A stretch of 64,000 nucleotides of DNA, taken from NCBI RefSeq assembly GCF_042945595.1, contig NZ_CP168493.1, positions 1-64,000 of the forward strand, given 5' to 3'. A program made the translations under genes and the position numbers. Shown piece by piece: positions 1 to 8,742 of the stretch. The DNA comes from Psychrobacillus sp042945595. GTDB lineage: Bacteria; Bacillota; Bacilli; Bacillales_A; Planococcaceae. Within the stretch, counting starts at the first letter, position 1. Each line of letters opens with the position of its first letter. The notes beneath the pieces were generated by a model. The model saw only the letters and a list, made by a program, of their open reading frames with translations. It ran no database searches and was not told the DNA's origin.

Positions 1-1344
1 TTGGAACATTTAGAAGAACTATGGGCTAAAGTTCTCTCTGAGGTAGAAAAAAAGACTTCAAAACCTAGTTTTGAAACTTGGTTAAAGTCAACCAAGCTAC
101 TTTCATATCAAGGAGAAACTGTAACGATAGCTGCTCCTAATTCCTTTGCAAGAGATTGGCTTGAAAATCATTATGTTCACCTAATTGCCGGAATACTAAC
201 TGAGTTAACAGGCAATGAACTACTTATTTCGTTTGTTGTACCTAAAAATCAAGGTTTGGATGATTTTGAAGTACCAAGTCCTAAAATTCCTTCAAATAAT
301 GGAGATCAACCTGATTTTTCACCAGGAATGTTAAATTCCAAGTATACATTCGATACATTTGTAATTGGCTCTGGAAACCGCTTTGCTCATGCTGCATCTC
401 TAGCTGTGGCAGAAGCTCCTGCAAAAGCCTATAACCCTCTATTTGTATATGGAGGAGTAGGATTAGGTAAAACCCACTTAATGCATGCGATTGGTCATTA
501 TGTTCAAGAACATAATCCAAATGCAAAAGTGGTTTATTTATCTTCTGAAAAATTTACGAATGAGTTTATTAACTCCATACGTGATAATAAAACAATTGAA
601 TTTCGCAATAAATATCGTAATATTGATGTCCTATTAATTGATGATATTCAATTCCTTGCAGGAAAAGAATCAACTCAAGAAGAATTTTTTCATACTTTTA
701 ATGCTTTACACGAAGAATCCAAGCAAATTGTCATTTCAAGTGATCGACCACCAAAAGAAATTCCTACACTCGAGGATCGTCTTCGTTCAAGATTTGAATG
801 GGGTTTAATAACAGATATTGCACCACCTGATTTAGAAACAAGAACTGCAATTTTACGTAAAAAGGCAAGAGCGGATGGCTTAGATATATCAGACGAAGTA
901 ATGGCTTATATTGCAAATCAAATAGATTCAAATATTCGCGAATTAGAAGGTGCCCTAATACGAGTAGTTGCATATTCTTCTCTCGTAAATAAAGATATTA
1001 ACCCTGATTTAGCAGCCGAAGCACTTAAAGATATTATGCCAAACGCTCGTCCACGAATTATTACAATTCTAGATATTCAAAAGGTTGTAGGAGAGCATTT
1101 TCATATAAGACTAGAGGATTTCACTGCTAAAAAACGGACTAAATCTATTGCATTTCCCCGACAAGTAGCAATGTATCTTTCTCGCGAGTTAACTGATTTC
1201 TCTTTACCTAAAATTGGAGAAGAATTTGGAGGACGAGATCACACGACTGTGATTCATGCGCATGAGAAAATTTCGAGAATGCTTAAAGATGATCTGAACT
1301 TACAAGATGATGTAAAACAAATAAAGTCTATTTTAGGACGATAA
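1..1344 (+). CDS. dnaA: Chromosomal replication initiator DnaA
   Basis: AAA+ ATPase that binds DnaA boxes, unwinds oriC and loads the replicative helicase. The 447-residue product has the usual length. An N-terminal helicase-interaction domain is followed by a variable linker (about 85-110), the AAA+ core with Walker A GGVGLGKT at 151-158 and Walker B LLIDD at 211-215, and a C-terminal DNA-binding domain with the signature GGRDHTT at 410-416. The reading frame opens at base 1 with TTG, which gives the expected N-terminus MEHLEELW; the upstream promoter and any upstream origin boxes lie outside the window. Box-rich DNA follows immediately, so the gene is likely autoregulated by DnaA. Confidence 0.98.
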   Translation: MEHLEELWAKVLSEVEKKTSKPSFETWLKSTKLLSYQGETVTIAAPNSFARDWLENHYVHLIAGILTELTGNELLISFVVPKNQGLDDFEVPSPKIPSNNGDQPDFSPGMLNSKYTFDTFVIGSGNRFAHAASLAVAEAPAKAYNPLFVYGGVGLGKTHLMHAIGHYVQEHNPNAKVVYLSSEKFTNEFINSIRDNKTIEFRNKYRNIDVLLIDDIQFLAGKESTQEEFFHTFNALHEESKQIVISSDRPPKEIPTLEDRLRSRFEWGLITDIAPPDLETRTAILRKKARADGLDISDEVMAYIANQIDSNIRELEGALIRVVAYSSLVNKDINPDLAAEALKDIMPNARPRIITILDIQKVVGEHFHIRLEDFTAKKRTKSIAFPRQVAMYLSRELTDFSLPKIGEEFGGRDHTTVIHAHEKISRMLKDDLNLQDDVKQIKSILGR

Positions 1345-1515
1345 AATAGTCTGTGGATAAGTTATATTGTTACCATCTAGTTTAACCACACCTTATCCAC
1401 ATGTGGATACTTTAGTGTAAGTAGGGGAGAATGGAGTTATCAACAAATCCACAGCCCCTATTACTATATCTATTAATCTTTTAATAAATAATAATTATAT
1501 AAGCGAGGTAGGAAA
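1345..1515. other. oriC: oriC, dnaA-dnaN intergenic part: DnaA boxes and unwinding element
   Basis: The spacer holds a cluster of DnaA boxes. Perfect boxes TGTGGATAA (1352-1360) and TTATCCACA (1393-1401) are seen, plus close variants at 1382-1390, 1402-1410, 1437-1445 and 1445-1453. The last box is followed by a short C-rich stretch and then triplets CTA-TTA-CTA-TAT-CTA-TTA (1458-1475), matching the DnaA-trio pattern of the B. subtilis unwinding element, and by an AT-only tract up to about 1502. The assignment as the duplex-unwinding side of oriC rests on position and motif; no function is shown by sequence alone. Confidence 0.9.
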
Positions 1516-2652
1516 ATGAAATTCAATATAACAAGAGATAGTTTGTTAGAGGGATTGAATGATGTAATGAAAGCGGTAAGTTCCAAAACAACTGTTCCAA
1601 TATTAACGGGGTTAAAATTAGAGGTTATAAATTCAGGTCTTTACATTACAGGTAGTGATTCTGATATTACAATTCAAACATTTATCCCTACAGAAAAAAA
1701 TGGAGAACAAATTATTAAAATTACAGAAACAGGTTCTATTGTTTTACAAGCAAAAGTATTTAGTGAGATTGTACGAAAGTTACCTACAAATGATATAGAG
1801 ATTGAAGTTACTAACCAGTTTCAAACACATATTCGCTCAGGAAAATCTGAATTTAGTCTAATAGGATTAGATGCCACCGAATATCCGTTACTTCCGCAAA
1901 TTGAGGAAAATCGTCAATTTTTTATGCCATCTGACTTATTAAAATCAATTATTAAAGAAACTGTATTTGCTGTATCTACCTCAGAAAGTCGCCCTGTCCT
2001 CACTGGAGTAAACTGGCAGATTAAAGATGGTGAACTTCATTGTATAGCAACAGATAGCCATCGATTGGCCAGTAGAAAAACTATTGTAAAAGAATTACCG
2101 GAAGAAGAATATACTGTTGTAATTCCAGGGAAGAGCTTAAACGAATTAAATAAAATCTTAGAAGAAACCTCTTCTGAAGTTGCTATTGTAATGACCCAAC
2201 AACAAATTTTATTTAAAACAGAAGATGTATTATTTTATTCCAGATTATTAGAAGGCAACTATCCGGATACATCTCGATTAATCCCAAGTGAATATAAAAC
2301 AACGATTTTAGTAAACGGAAAGTCGTTGCTGCAAGCAATAGATCGTGCATCTTTATTGGCAAGAGAAGAAAGAAATAATGTCGTTCGTTTTTCAACGATT
2401 GGTGAAGGATTTGTTGAAGTATCCTCCAATTCTCCAGAAATCGGTAATGTTGAAGAGCAAATTTTGGCAGAGTCTATCGATGGAGAAGAATTAAAAATCT
2501 CATTTAGTGCAAAGTATATGATGGATGCACTAAAAGCTATTGATGGACAAGATATAAAAATATTATTTTCCGGAACTATGAGACCTTTTGTTTTGAAGTC
2601 AGTACATGACGACTCCATTTTGCAACTAATTTTGCCTGTAAGAACATATTAA
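1516..2652 (+). CDS. dnaN: DNA polymerase III beta subunit (sliding clamp)
   Basis: Processivity clamp that tethers the replicative polymerase to DNA and binds many clamp-motif proteins. The 378-residue product has the normal length and the three-fold repeated clamp domain structure, beginning MKFNITRDSLLEG and ending ILPVRTY, the conserved C-terminus that lines the peptide-binding pocket. The start is ATG preceded by a purine-rich AGCGAGGTAGG. It lies directly after the origin boxes, as in other Bacillales, and is closed by a strong terminator, so dnaA-dnaN form one operon. Confidence 0.98.
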   Translation: MKFNITRDSLLEGLNDVMKAVSSKTTVPILTGLKLEVINSGLYITGSDSDITIQTFIPTEKNGEQIIKITETGSIVLQAKVFSEIVRKLPTNDIEIEVTNQFQTHIRSGKSEFSLIGLDATEYPLLPQIEENRQFFMPSDLLKSIIKETVFAVSTSESRPVLTGVNWQIKDGELHCIATDSHRLASRKTIVKELPEEEYTVVIPGKSLNELNKILEETSSEVAIVMTQQQILFKTEDVLFYSRLLEGNYPDTSRLIPSEYKTTILVNGKSLLQAIDRASLLAREERNNVVRFSTIGEGFVEVSSNSPEIGNVEEQILAESIDGEELKISFSAKYMMDALKAIDGQDIKILFSGTMRPFVLKSVHDDSILQLILPVRTY

Positions 2653-2657
2653 TTTTA

Positions 2658-2688
2658 AGATAGTCACTTCGGTGACTATCTTTTTTTA
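2658..2688 (+). terminator. dnaN terminator
   Basis: GATAGTCAC and GTGACTATC form a 9-bp stem with a TTCG tetraloop, followed by seven T. It is a textbook intrinsic terminator ending the dnaA-dnaN transcript. Confidence 0.93.
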
Positions 2689-2750
2689 CTTATTTGATTA
2701 TTTAGAGTAAAATGAAGGGATAATGAAAATGAGAAGAGGTTGAGTTATTT

Positions 2751-2978
2751 TTGGAAGATATTCGATTTGACACGGAATTTATAACACTTGGTCAGTTATT
2801 AAAAATGACAGATGTAATAAGCTCTGGTGGGATGGCTAAATGGTTTTTAAGTGAAAATATTGTTTATGTGAATGGTGAAATAGATCAGCGAAGAGGCCGA
2901 AAACTTCGAAATAAGGATATAGTGAATATTCCTGGTGTAGGAAAATTCCAATTGATTGGACCAGAGAACGGGGATTGA
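2751..2978 (+). CDS. yaaA: S4-domain RNA-binding protein YaaA (RlbA)
   Basis: Small S4-like RNA-binding protein found between dnaN and recF throughout Bacillales. The 75-residue product contains the compact S4 fold pattern (ITLGQLLKMTDVISSGGMAKWFL...VNGEIDQRRGRKLRNKD split across the protein). The start is TTG with a purine-rich GAGAAGAGG upstream; no better ATG exists in frame. It ends 1 bp before recF begins, so the two are probably translationally coupled. The precise cellular role is not settled; a link to ribosome or 50S biology has been suggested for the family. Confidence 0.9.
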   Translation: MEDIRFDTEFITLGQLLKMTDVISSGGMAKWFLSENIVYVNGEIDQRRGRKLRNKDIVNIPGVGKFQLIGPENGD

Positions 2979-2979
2979 C

Positions 2980-4098
2980 ATGTATATCGAACGATTAGAA
3001 CTAAAAGATTACCGTAATTATGATTCTATTCAATTGGATTTTTCCTCTAAAATTAATGTCTTTATCGGAGAAAATGCGCAAGGAAAAACAAATTTAATGG
3101 AATCACTATATGTTTTATCTATGGCGAAGTCACACAGAACAGCTAATGATAAAGAATTAATACGCTGGGATGCAGACTATGGTAAAATAAAAGGTGATGT
3201 TCAAAAGAGATATGGTCGTTTACCTTTAGAATTAATATTGTCAAAAAAAGGTAAAAAAGCAAAAGTTAATCACCTCGAACAAACAAAGCTTAGTTATTAT
3301 ATTGGACAGTTGAATGTAGTTATGTTTGCACCAGAAGATTTATATTTAGTAAAAGGAAGTCCACAAGTTAGAAGACGATTTCTTGACATGGAGATCGGTC
3401 AAATTTCCCCTGTTTATTTACATGATTTACTTCATTTCCAAAAAGTATTAAAACAACGAAATCATATTCTAAAACAGCATCAAGGGAAATCATTATTAAA
3501 CGATGTCATGTTTGATGTATATACGGAACAATATATAGATGCTGCTGTAAAAGTGATTCAAAAAAGATTTCAATTCATGGAATTATTACAAAAGTGGGCT
3601 GAGCCAATTCATTTTGGTATTTCTAGAGGTCTAGAAAAGTTGACAGTATCTTATCATACAACTTCTGGTATAAAAGCAGATTGGTCTGATATTGAAATGA
3701 AAGACTATCTAGAAAAAAGATTATTTGAAAGTAAAAAAAGAGAACTTGATAGAGGTATAACCTTAACAGGTCCTCACAGAGATGATCTTCAATTTTTTGT
3801 GAATAATTATGATGTTCAAACATATGGATCTCAAGGACAACAGCGTACAACGGCATTGTCTTTAAAACTTGCTGAGATAGAACTTATAAAACAGGAGGTA
3901 GGTGAAGCTCCTGTTTTATTACTGGATGACGTTTTGTCAGAACTTGATGATTATAGACAGTCTCATTTGTTAAATACCATTCAAGGGGATGTACAAACCT
4001 TTGTCACTACTACAAGTGTAGATGGTCTTGCACATGAAACCATTCAACAGGCTCAAATGTTTCATGTGGAACAAGGGGCAGTTGTGATAAAACAATAA
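2980..4098 (+). CDS. recF: DNA replication and repair protein RecF
   Basis: SMC-like ATPase that acts with RecO and RecR to load RecA at single-strand gaps and stalled forks. I chose ATG 2980 because MYIERLELKDYRNYD matches the family N-terminus and gives 372 residues, the usual length; the frame stays open slightly further upstream, inside yaaA. Walker A is GENAQGKTN near residue 30, the ABC-type signature TYGSQGQQRTT near 290, and Walker B LLLDDVLSELD near 320. The remB (yaaB) gene that follows recF in B. subtilis is missing: gyrB begins about 70 bp later. Confidence 0.97.
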   Translation: MYIERLELKDYRNYDSIQLDFSSKINVFIGENAQGKTNLMESLYVLSMAKSHRTANDKELIRWDADYGKIKGDVQKRYGRLPLELILSKKGKKAKVNHLEQTKLSYYIGQLNVVMFAPEDLYLVKGSPQVRRRFLDMEIGQISPVYLHDLLHFQKVLKQRNHILKQHQGKSLLNDVMFDVYTEQYIDAAVKVIQKRFQFMELLQKWAEPIHFGISRGLEKLTVSYHTTSGIKADWSDIEMKDYLEKRLFESKKRELDRGITLTGPHRDDLQFFVNNYDVQTYGSQGQQRTTALSLKLAEIELIKQEVGEAPVLLLDDVLSELDDYRQSHLLNTIQGDVQTFVTTTSVDGLAHETIQQAQMFHVEQGAVVIKQ

Positions 4099-4170
4099 AT
4101 TTCTAATATATTAAAATAGATTAGTTTCACCATTATTGAAGTGATGAAAGAGTGGGTGAGCAAGTTGGCA

Positions 4171-6093
4171 ATGGAAGAAAAAGAATTAGAATCCTCTTAT
4201 GATGCTGAACAGATACAAGTTTTAGAGGGATTAGAAGCTGTAAGAAAACGTCCAGGGATGTATATTGGAACTACCAGTTCAAAAGGACTCCACCATTTGG
4301 TGTGGGAAATAGTCGATAATAGTATTGATGAAGCCCTTGCAGGCTATTGCGATCATATTATTGTCACAATTGAGAAAGACAATTGGATCCGAGTAGAAGA
4401 TAACGGACGTGGAATCCCTGTAAGTAATCAAGAAAAAATGGGAAAACCAGCAGTTGAAGTTATCATGACCGTTCTCCATGCTGGAGGTAAATTTGGCGGT
4501 GGTGGCTATAAAGTCTCCGGTGGACTTCACGGAGTTGGTGCATCTGTTGTAAATGCTCTTTCTGAGTTTACAGAAGTATATGTTAAACGTGATGGAAAAA
4601 TTCATTGCATTAAATTTGAAAGAGGAGATGTTAGTTCTCCATTAGCTGTTATTGGTGATTCAGATGAAACTGGAACATTGACAAGATTTAAAGCAGACTA
4701 TGAAATTTTCACTGAAACTACTGTATATGAATTTGATCTCTTATCCCATCGTGTACGTGAACTGGCTTATCTAAATCGTGGTTTGTCTATTACAATTGCG
4801 GATGAACGAGAAGGACAAGAAAAATCTACTAAATATTATTATGAAGGCGGAATAAAATCTTACGTGGAGGATCTTAATAAATCTAAAGAGCCAATTACGG
4901 AAGAAGCAATATTTGTAGAAGGCGAAAAAGATGGTATTTCAATTGAAATTGCTATGCAATATAATGCCGGATATTCGTCTAATATATTATCTTTTGCGAA
5001 TAATATTAATACGTATGAAGGTGGAACACATGAGTCAGGTTTTAAAATGGCGCTCACTCGTGTTATCAATGACTACGCTAGAAAAAATGGTTTCTTAAAA
5101 GATGCCGATACTAATTTATCAGGGGACGATGTAAGGGAAGGTTTAACAGCAATCGTTTCCGTTAAACACCCTAATCCCCAATTTGAAGGACAAACGAAGA
5201 CAAAACTAGGTAATTCAGAAGTGAGCACTATTACAAATAGTTTATTTGCAGAAGGTTTTGATCGATTTTTATTAGAAAATCCCCAAGTTGCTCGAAAAGT
5301 TGTAGACAAAGGCCTAATGGCAGCCAGAGCTCGCGTCGCTGCGAAAAAAGCTCGTGAATTTACTCGTAGAAAATCAGCTTTAGAAGTTTCGAGTCTTCCT
5401 GGGAAGTTGGCAGATTGTTCTTCACGTGTACCTGCAGAAAGCGAATTGTATATCGTAGAAGGTGACTCTGCTGGTGGTTCGGCAAAATCAGGACGAGATC
5501 GTCACTTCCAAGCAATATTACCGTTGCGTGGAAAAATTTTAAACGTGGAAAAAGCTCGTTTAGATAGAATTCTTGGAAACGCTGAAATACGTGCCATGAT
5601 TACAGCTCTCGGTACCGGTATTGGAGAAGAATTTACTTTAGAAAAAGCTCGTTACCATAAAATAATCATAATGACAGATGCCGATGTTGACGGTGCACAT
5701 ATTAGAACTTTATTACTTACATTCTTCTTTCGATTCATGAGACCATTAATCGAAGCTGGCTATGTGTATGCTGCACAACCGCCGTTATATCAAGTAAAAC
5801 AAGGGAAGCATGTAGAATATTGCTATAATGAAGAACAACTAAAAGAAATTATAGACCGTTTACCGAAAACTTCTAAACCTAATATTCAACGATATAAAGG
5901 ACTCGGTGAAATGGATGCAACTCAACTATGGGATACAACAATGGACCCCGACGTTCGCACCTTACTTCAAATAAACTTAGACAATGCCATGGAGGCGGAT
6001 GCTGTATTTGAACAGTTAATGGGTGAAGATGTAGAGCCTAGACGTCTATTTATCGAAGAAAATGCTGTATACGTTAAAAATTTAGATATTTAA
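4171..6093 (+). CDS. gyrB: DNA gyrase subunit B
   Basis: ATPase subunit of gyrase, which introduces negative supercoils and is essential for replication. The product is 640 residues from ATG 4171, the family length; the frame is open from GTG 4141, but GGTGAG at 4155-4160 fits ATG 4171 and the sequence MEEKELESSYDAEQIQVLEG aligns with known GyrB starts. The GHKL ATP-binding domain (PGMYIG, NSIDEAL, DNGRGIP, GGLHGVGASVVNALS) is followed by the transducer domain and the TOPRIM region with EGDSAGGSAKSGRD and PLRGKILNVEKA. It precedes gyrA with a 27-bp gap, forming an operon. Confidence 0.97.
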   Translation: MEEKELESSYDAEQIQVLEGLEAVRKRPGMYIGTTSSKGLHHLVWEIVDNSIDEALAGYCDHIIVTIEKDNWIRVEDNGRGIPVSNQEKMGKPAVEVIMTVLHAGGKFGGGGYKVSGGLHGVGASVVNALSEFTEVYVKRDGKIHCIKFERGDVSSPLAVIGDSDETGTLTRFKADYEIFTETTVYEFDLLSHRVRELAYLNRGLSITIADEREGQEKSTKYYYEGGIKSYVEDLNKSKEPITEEAIFVEGEKDGISIEIAMQYNAGYSSNILSFANNINTYEGGTHESGFKMALTRVINDYARKNGFLKDADTNLSGDDVREGLTAIVSVKHPNPQFEGQTKTKLGNSEVSTITNSLFAEGFDRFLLENPQVARKVVDKGLMAARARVAAKKAREFTRRKSALEVSSLPGKLADCSSRVPAESELYIVEGDSAGGSAKSGRDRHFQAILPLRGKILNVEKARLDRILGNAEIRAMITALGTGIGEEFTLEKARYHKIIIMTDADVDGAHIRTLLLTFFFRFMRPLIEAGYVYAAQPPLYQVKQGKHVEYCYNEEQLKEIIDRLPKTSKPNIQRYKGLGEMDATQLWDTTMDPDVRTLLQINLDNAMEADAVFEQLMGEDVEPRRLFIEENAVYVKNLDI

Positions 6094-6120
6094 GTAAGTG
6101 TGTGACTGGAGGTATTGAGA

Positions 6121-8637
6121 ATGTCGGAAATTCCAAATAAAGGCGTTAGAGGGATTAATATAAGTCAAGAAATGAAAACATCTTTCCTTGACTATGCAAT
6201 GAGTGTAATTGTATCCCGCGCATTACCAGATGTTCGCGATGGTTTAAAACCTGTTCATCGTCGAATCTTATATGGTATGCAAGAATTGGGGAATACACCG
6301 GATAAACCTCATAAAAAATCTGCTCGTATTGTTGGAGACGTTATGGGGAAGTACCATCCACATGGTGACTCCTCCATTTATGAAGCAATGGTTCGTATGG
6401 CGCAAGATTTTAGTTATCGTTATATGTTGGTGGATGGTCATGGTAACTTCGGATCTGTGGATGGTGACGGAGCAGCCGCTATGCGTTATACAGAATCTCG
6501 TATGTCTAAAATTGCTTTAGAGTTATTACGGGATATCAATAAAAATACCATTGATTATAAAGATAATTATGATGGACAAGAAAAAGAACCCGTTGTTTTA
6601 CCTAGTAGATATCCAAACTTATTGGTAAATGGTGCTTCGGGTATTGCTGTCGGGATGGCAACAAATATTCCTTCTCATAATTTAGGTGAAGTAATTGATG
6701 GAGTATTAGCTTTATCTGAAAATCCTGCAATTACAATTGAAGAGTTAATGACCATAATCCCTGGTCCTGACTTTCCTACTGCTGGTATTATCTTAGGTAG
6801 AAGCGGTATTCGTCGTGCATATGAAACAGGTAGAGGTTCTATATTAATTAGAGCAAAAGTTGAAATAGAGCTAAAAGCTAGTGGTAAAGAAGTAATTATT
6901 GTTACTGAATTACCTTATCAAGTAAACAAAGCACGTTTAATCGAGAAGATTGCAGAATTAGTTCGTGATAAAAAAATTGATGGTATTACCCATTTAGCAG
7001 ATGAATCTGACCGAAATGGTATGCGAATTGTAATTGAAGTTAGAAAAGATGCTAATTCACATGTTTTACTTAATAATTTATATAAACAGACTGCATTACA
7101 ATCGAGCTTTGGAGTCAATATGCTCGCACTTGTTGATAATCAACCTAAAGTATTGAACATAAAAGAAATGCTTTACCATTATCTAGAGCATCAAAAGGTA
7201 ATTATTCGTCGTCGTACGCAATTTGAGCTAAATAAAGCAGAAGATCGTGCTCATATTTTAGAGGGCTTACGAATTGCTTTAGATCATATAGATGAAATTA
7301 TTACATTAATCAGAGCTTCTCAAACCGGCGAAGAAGCAAAAAATGGTTTAATGGAGAAATTCAATTTGTCTGAACGTCAAGCCCAAGCAATTTTAGATAT
7401 GCGTTTGCAACGTTTAACAGGGTTAGAACGTGACAAGATTGAAGACGAATATAGTGCACTTGTAAAACTAATAGATGAATTGAAATTTATTTTAGCAAAT
7501 GACTATAGAATACTTGAGATAATAAGAGAAGAGATTACAGAAATTAAAGATCGGTATAGTGATAAGCGGAGAACAGAAATTGTTGCTGGTGGAGCAGAAG
7601 TGTTAGAAGATGAAGACTTAATTCCAGTGGAAAACTCTGTCCTTACATTAACCAATAAAGGTTACATTAAACGTTTACCTGCAAATACGTATAAGAGCCA
7701 AAAACGTGGAGGTCGTGGTGTCCAAGGAATGGGAACGAACGAAAATGACTTCGTAGAACATTTATTGTATACATCAACACATGACACTATATTGTTTTTT
7801 ACAAACAAAGGAAAAGTGTATCGTGCAAGAGGATTCGAAGTTCCGGAATATGGCCGTACAGCGAAAGGCTTGCCACTTGTTAACTTGCTAGGTATAGAAA
7901 AAGATGAACAAGTTACCGCAATGATACCAATGGCTTCTTTTGAAGAAGATAATTATTTCATTTTCACAACAAAACAAGGTGTAACTAAGCGCTCTCCTGT
8001 AACTGGTTTTGCTCATATTAGGGCAAATGGATTAATTGCCATCTCTTTACGTGAGGATGATGAACTTATTGCAGTCCGTTTAACAGATGGAAGTAAACAA
8101 ATTATTATTGGGACACGTCAAGGGAAATTAGTCCGCTTTGAAGAAACAGATATCCGATCTATGGGTAGAACAGCTGGTGGAGTTAGAGGCATTCGTTTAA
8201 AAGATGACGATTATGTAGTTGGTATGGAAATTATCGAACCTGAACAAGAAATTTTAGTTGTAACAGAAAATGGTTACGGCAAACGAACACCAGAAATAGA
8301 ATACCGCTTACAGAGTCGTGGTGGAATGGGTGTAAAAACTTGCCAAATTACCGATAAAAACGGTCCTTTATCTGCAGTTAAGGCAGTTGATGGAACAGAG
8401 GATCTAATGTTAATTACGATAAACGGTATGCTTATTCGTATGGATGTAAATGATATATCAATAACTGGTAGAAGCACACAAGGTGTCCGATTAATGAGAT
8501 TAGCGGATGACGAGTTAATTGCTACTGTTGCAAAAGTAGAAAAAGTAGAAAAAGAAGAAGAAGATGAAGAAGAAGTAGTAAATGAAATTTCTTCTAATGA
8601 AATAAATGGGTCAATAATAGAAAATACAGAAGAATAA
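6121..8637 (+). CDS. gyrA: DNA gyrase subunit A
   Basis: Breakage-reunion subunit of gyrase. ATG 6121 follows GGAGG with 8 bp spacing and gives 838 residues. The catalytic tyrosine is Tyr123 in AAAMRYTE. In the quinolone-resistance region, Ser84 and Glu88 are the sensitive wild-type residues. The C-terminal beta-pinwheel carries the GyrA box QKRGGRGVQG near 525. The last 35 residues are very acidic (runs of Glu and Asp), longer than in B. subtilis GyrA (821 residues); acidic tails modulate supercoiling activity in some gyrases. It is co-transcribed with gyrB and ends at a strong terminator. Confidence 0.98.
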   Translation: MSEIPNKGVRGINISQEMKTSFLDYAMSVIVSRALPDVRDGLKPVHRRILYGMQELGNTPDKPHKKSARIVGDVMGKYHPHGDSSIYEAMVRMAQDFSYRYMLVDGHGNFGSVDGDGAAAMRYTESRMSKIALELLRDINKNTIDYKDNYDGQEKEPVVLPSRYPNLLVNGASGIAVGMATNIPSHNLGEVIDGVLALSENPAITIEELMTIIPGPDFPTAGIILGRSGIRRAYETGRGSILIRAKVEIELKASGKEVIIVTELPYQVNKARLIEKIAELVRDKKIDGITHLADESDRNGMRIVIEVRKDANSHVLLNNLYKQTALQSSFGVNMLALVDNQPKVLNIKEMLYHYLEHQKVIIRRRTQFELNKAEDRAHILEGLRIALDHIDEIITLIRASQTGEEAKNGLMEKFNLSERQAQAILDMRLQRLTGLERDKIEDEYSALVKLIDELKFILANDYRILEIIREEITEIKDRYSDKRRTEIVAGGAEVLEDEDLIPVENSVLTLTNKGYIKRLPANTYKSQKRGGRGVQGMGTNENDFVEHLLYTSTHDTILFFTNKGKVYRARGFEVPEYGRTAKGLPLVNLLGIEKDEQVTAMIPMASFEEDNYFIFTTKQGVTKRSPVTGFAHIRANGLIAISLREDDELIAVRLTDGSKQIIIGTRQGKLVRFEETDIRSMGRTAGGVRGIRLKDDDYVVGMEIIEPEQEILVVTENGYGKRTPEIEYRLQSRGGMGVKTCQITDKNGPLSAVKAVDGTEDLMLITINGMLIRMDVNDISITGRSTQGVRLMRLADDELIATVAKVEKVEKEEEDEEEVVNEISSNEINGSIIENTEE

Positions 8638-8643
8638 AAGAAG

Positions 8644-8682
8644 AAACTCTTAGGTAAATATTTTTTACCTAGGAGTTTTTTT
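8644..8682 (+). terminator. gyrA terminator
   Basis: A 15-bp stem, AAACTCTTAGGTAAA against TTTACCTAGGAGTTT, is followed by a T run. It separates gyrBA from the HD-GYP-like gene. Confidence 0.92.
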
Positions 8683-8705
8683 GTATTTAATTAATGAATA
8701 TTTGG

Positions 8706-8711
8706 TATAAT
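8706..8711 (+). promoter_or_regulatory. Extended -10 promoter of the HD-GYP-like gene
   Basis: TATAAT preceded by TGG makes an extended -10 element 31 bp before the TTG start. I see no good -35 hexamer at 17 bp, which is acceptable for extended -10 promoters. Confidence 0.6.
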
Positions 8712-8742
8712 TAAGAAAAATTAAAGGAAAGGAGGAAATACA

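Noticed and set aside
6272..6520. Plus-strand open frame of 82 codons inside gyrA
   Set aside because: A shadow in another frame of a strongly conserved gene.
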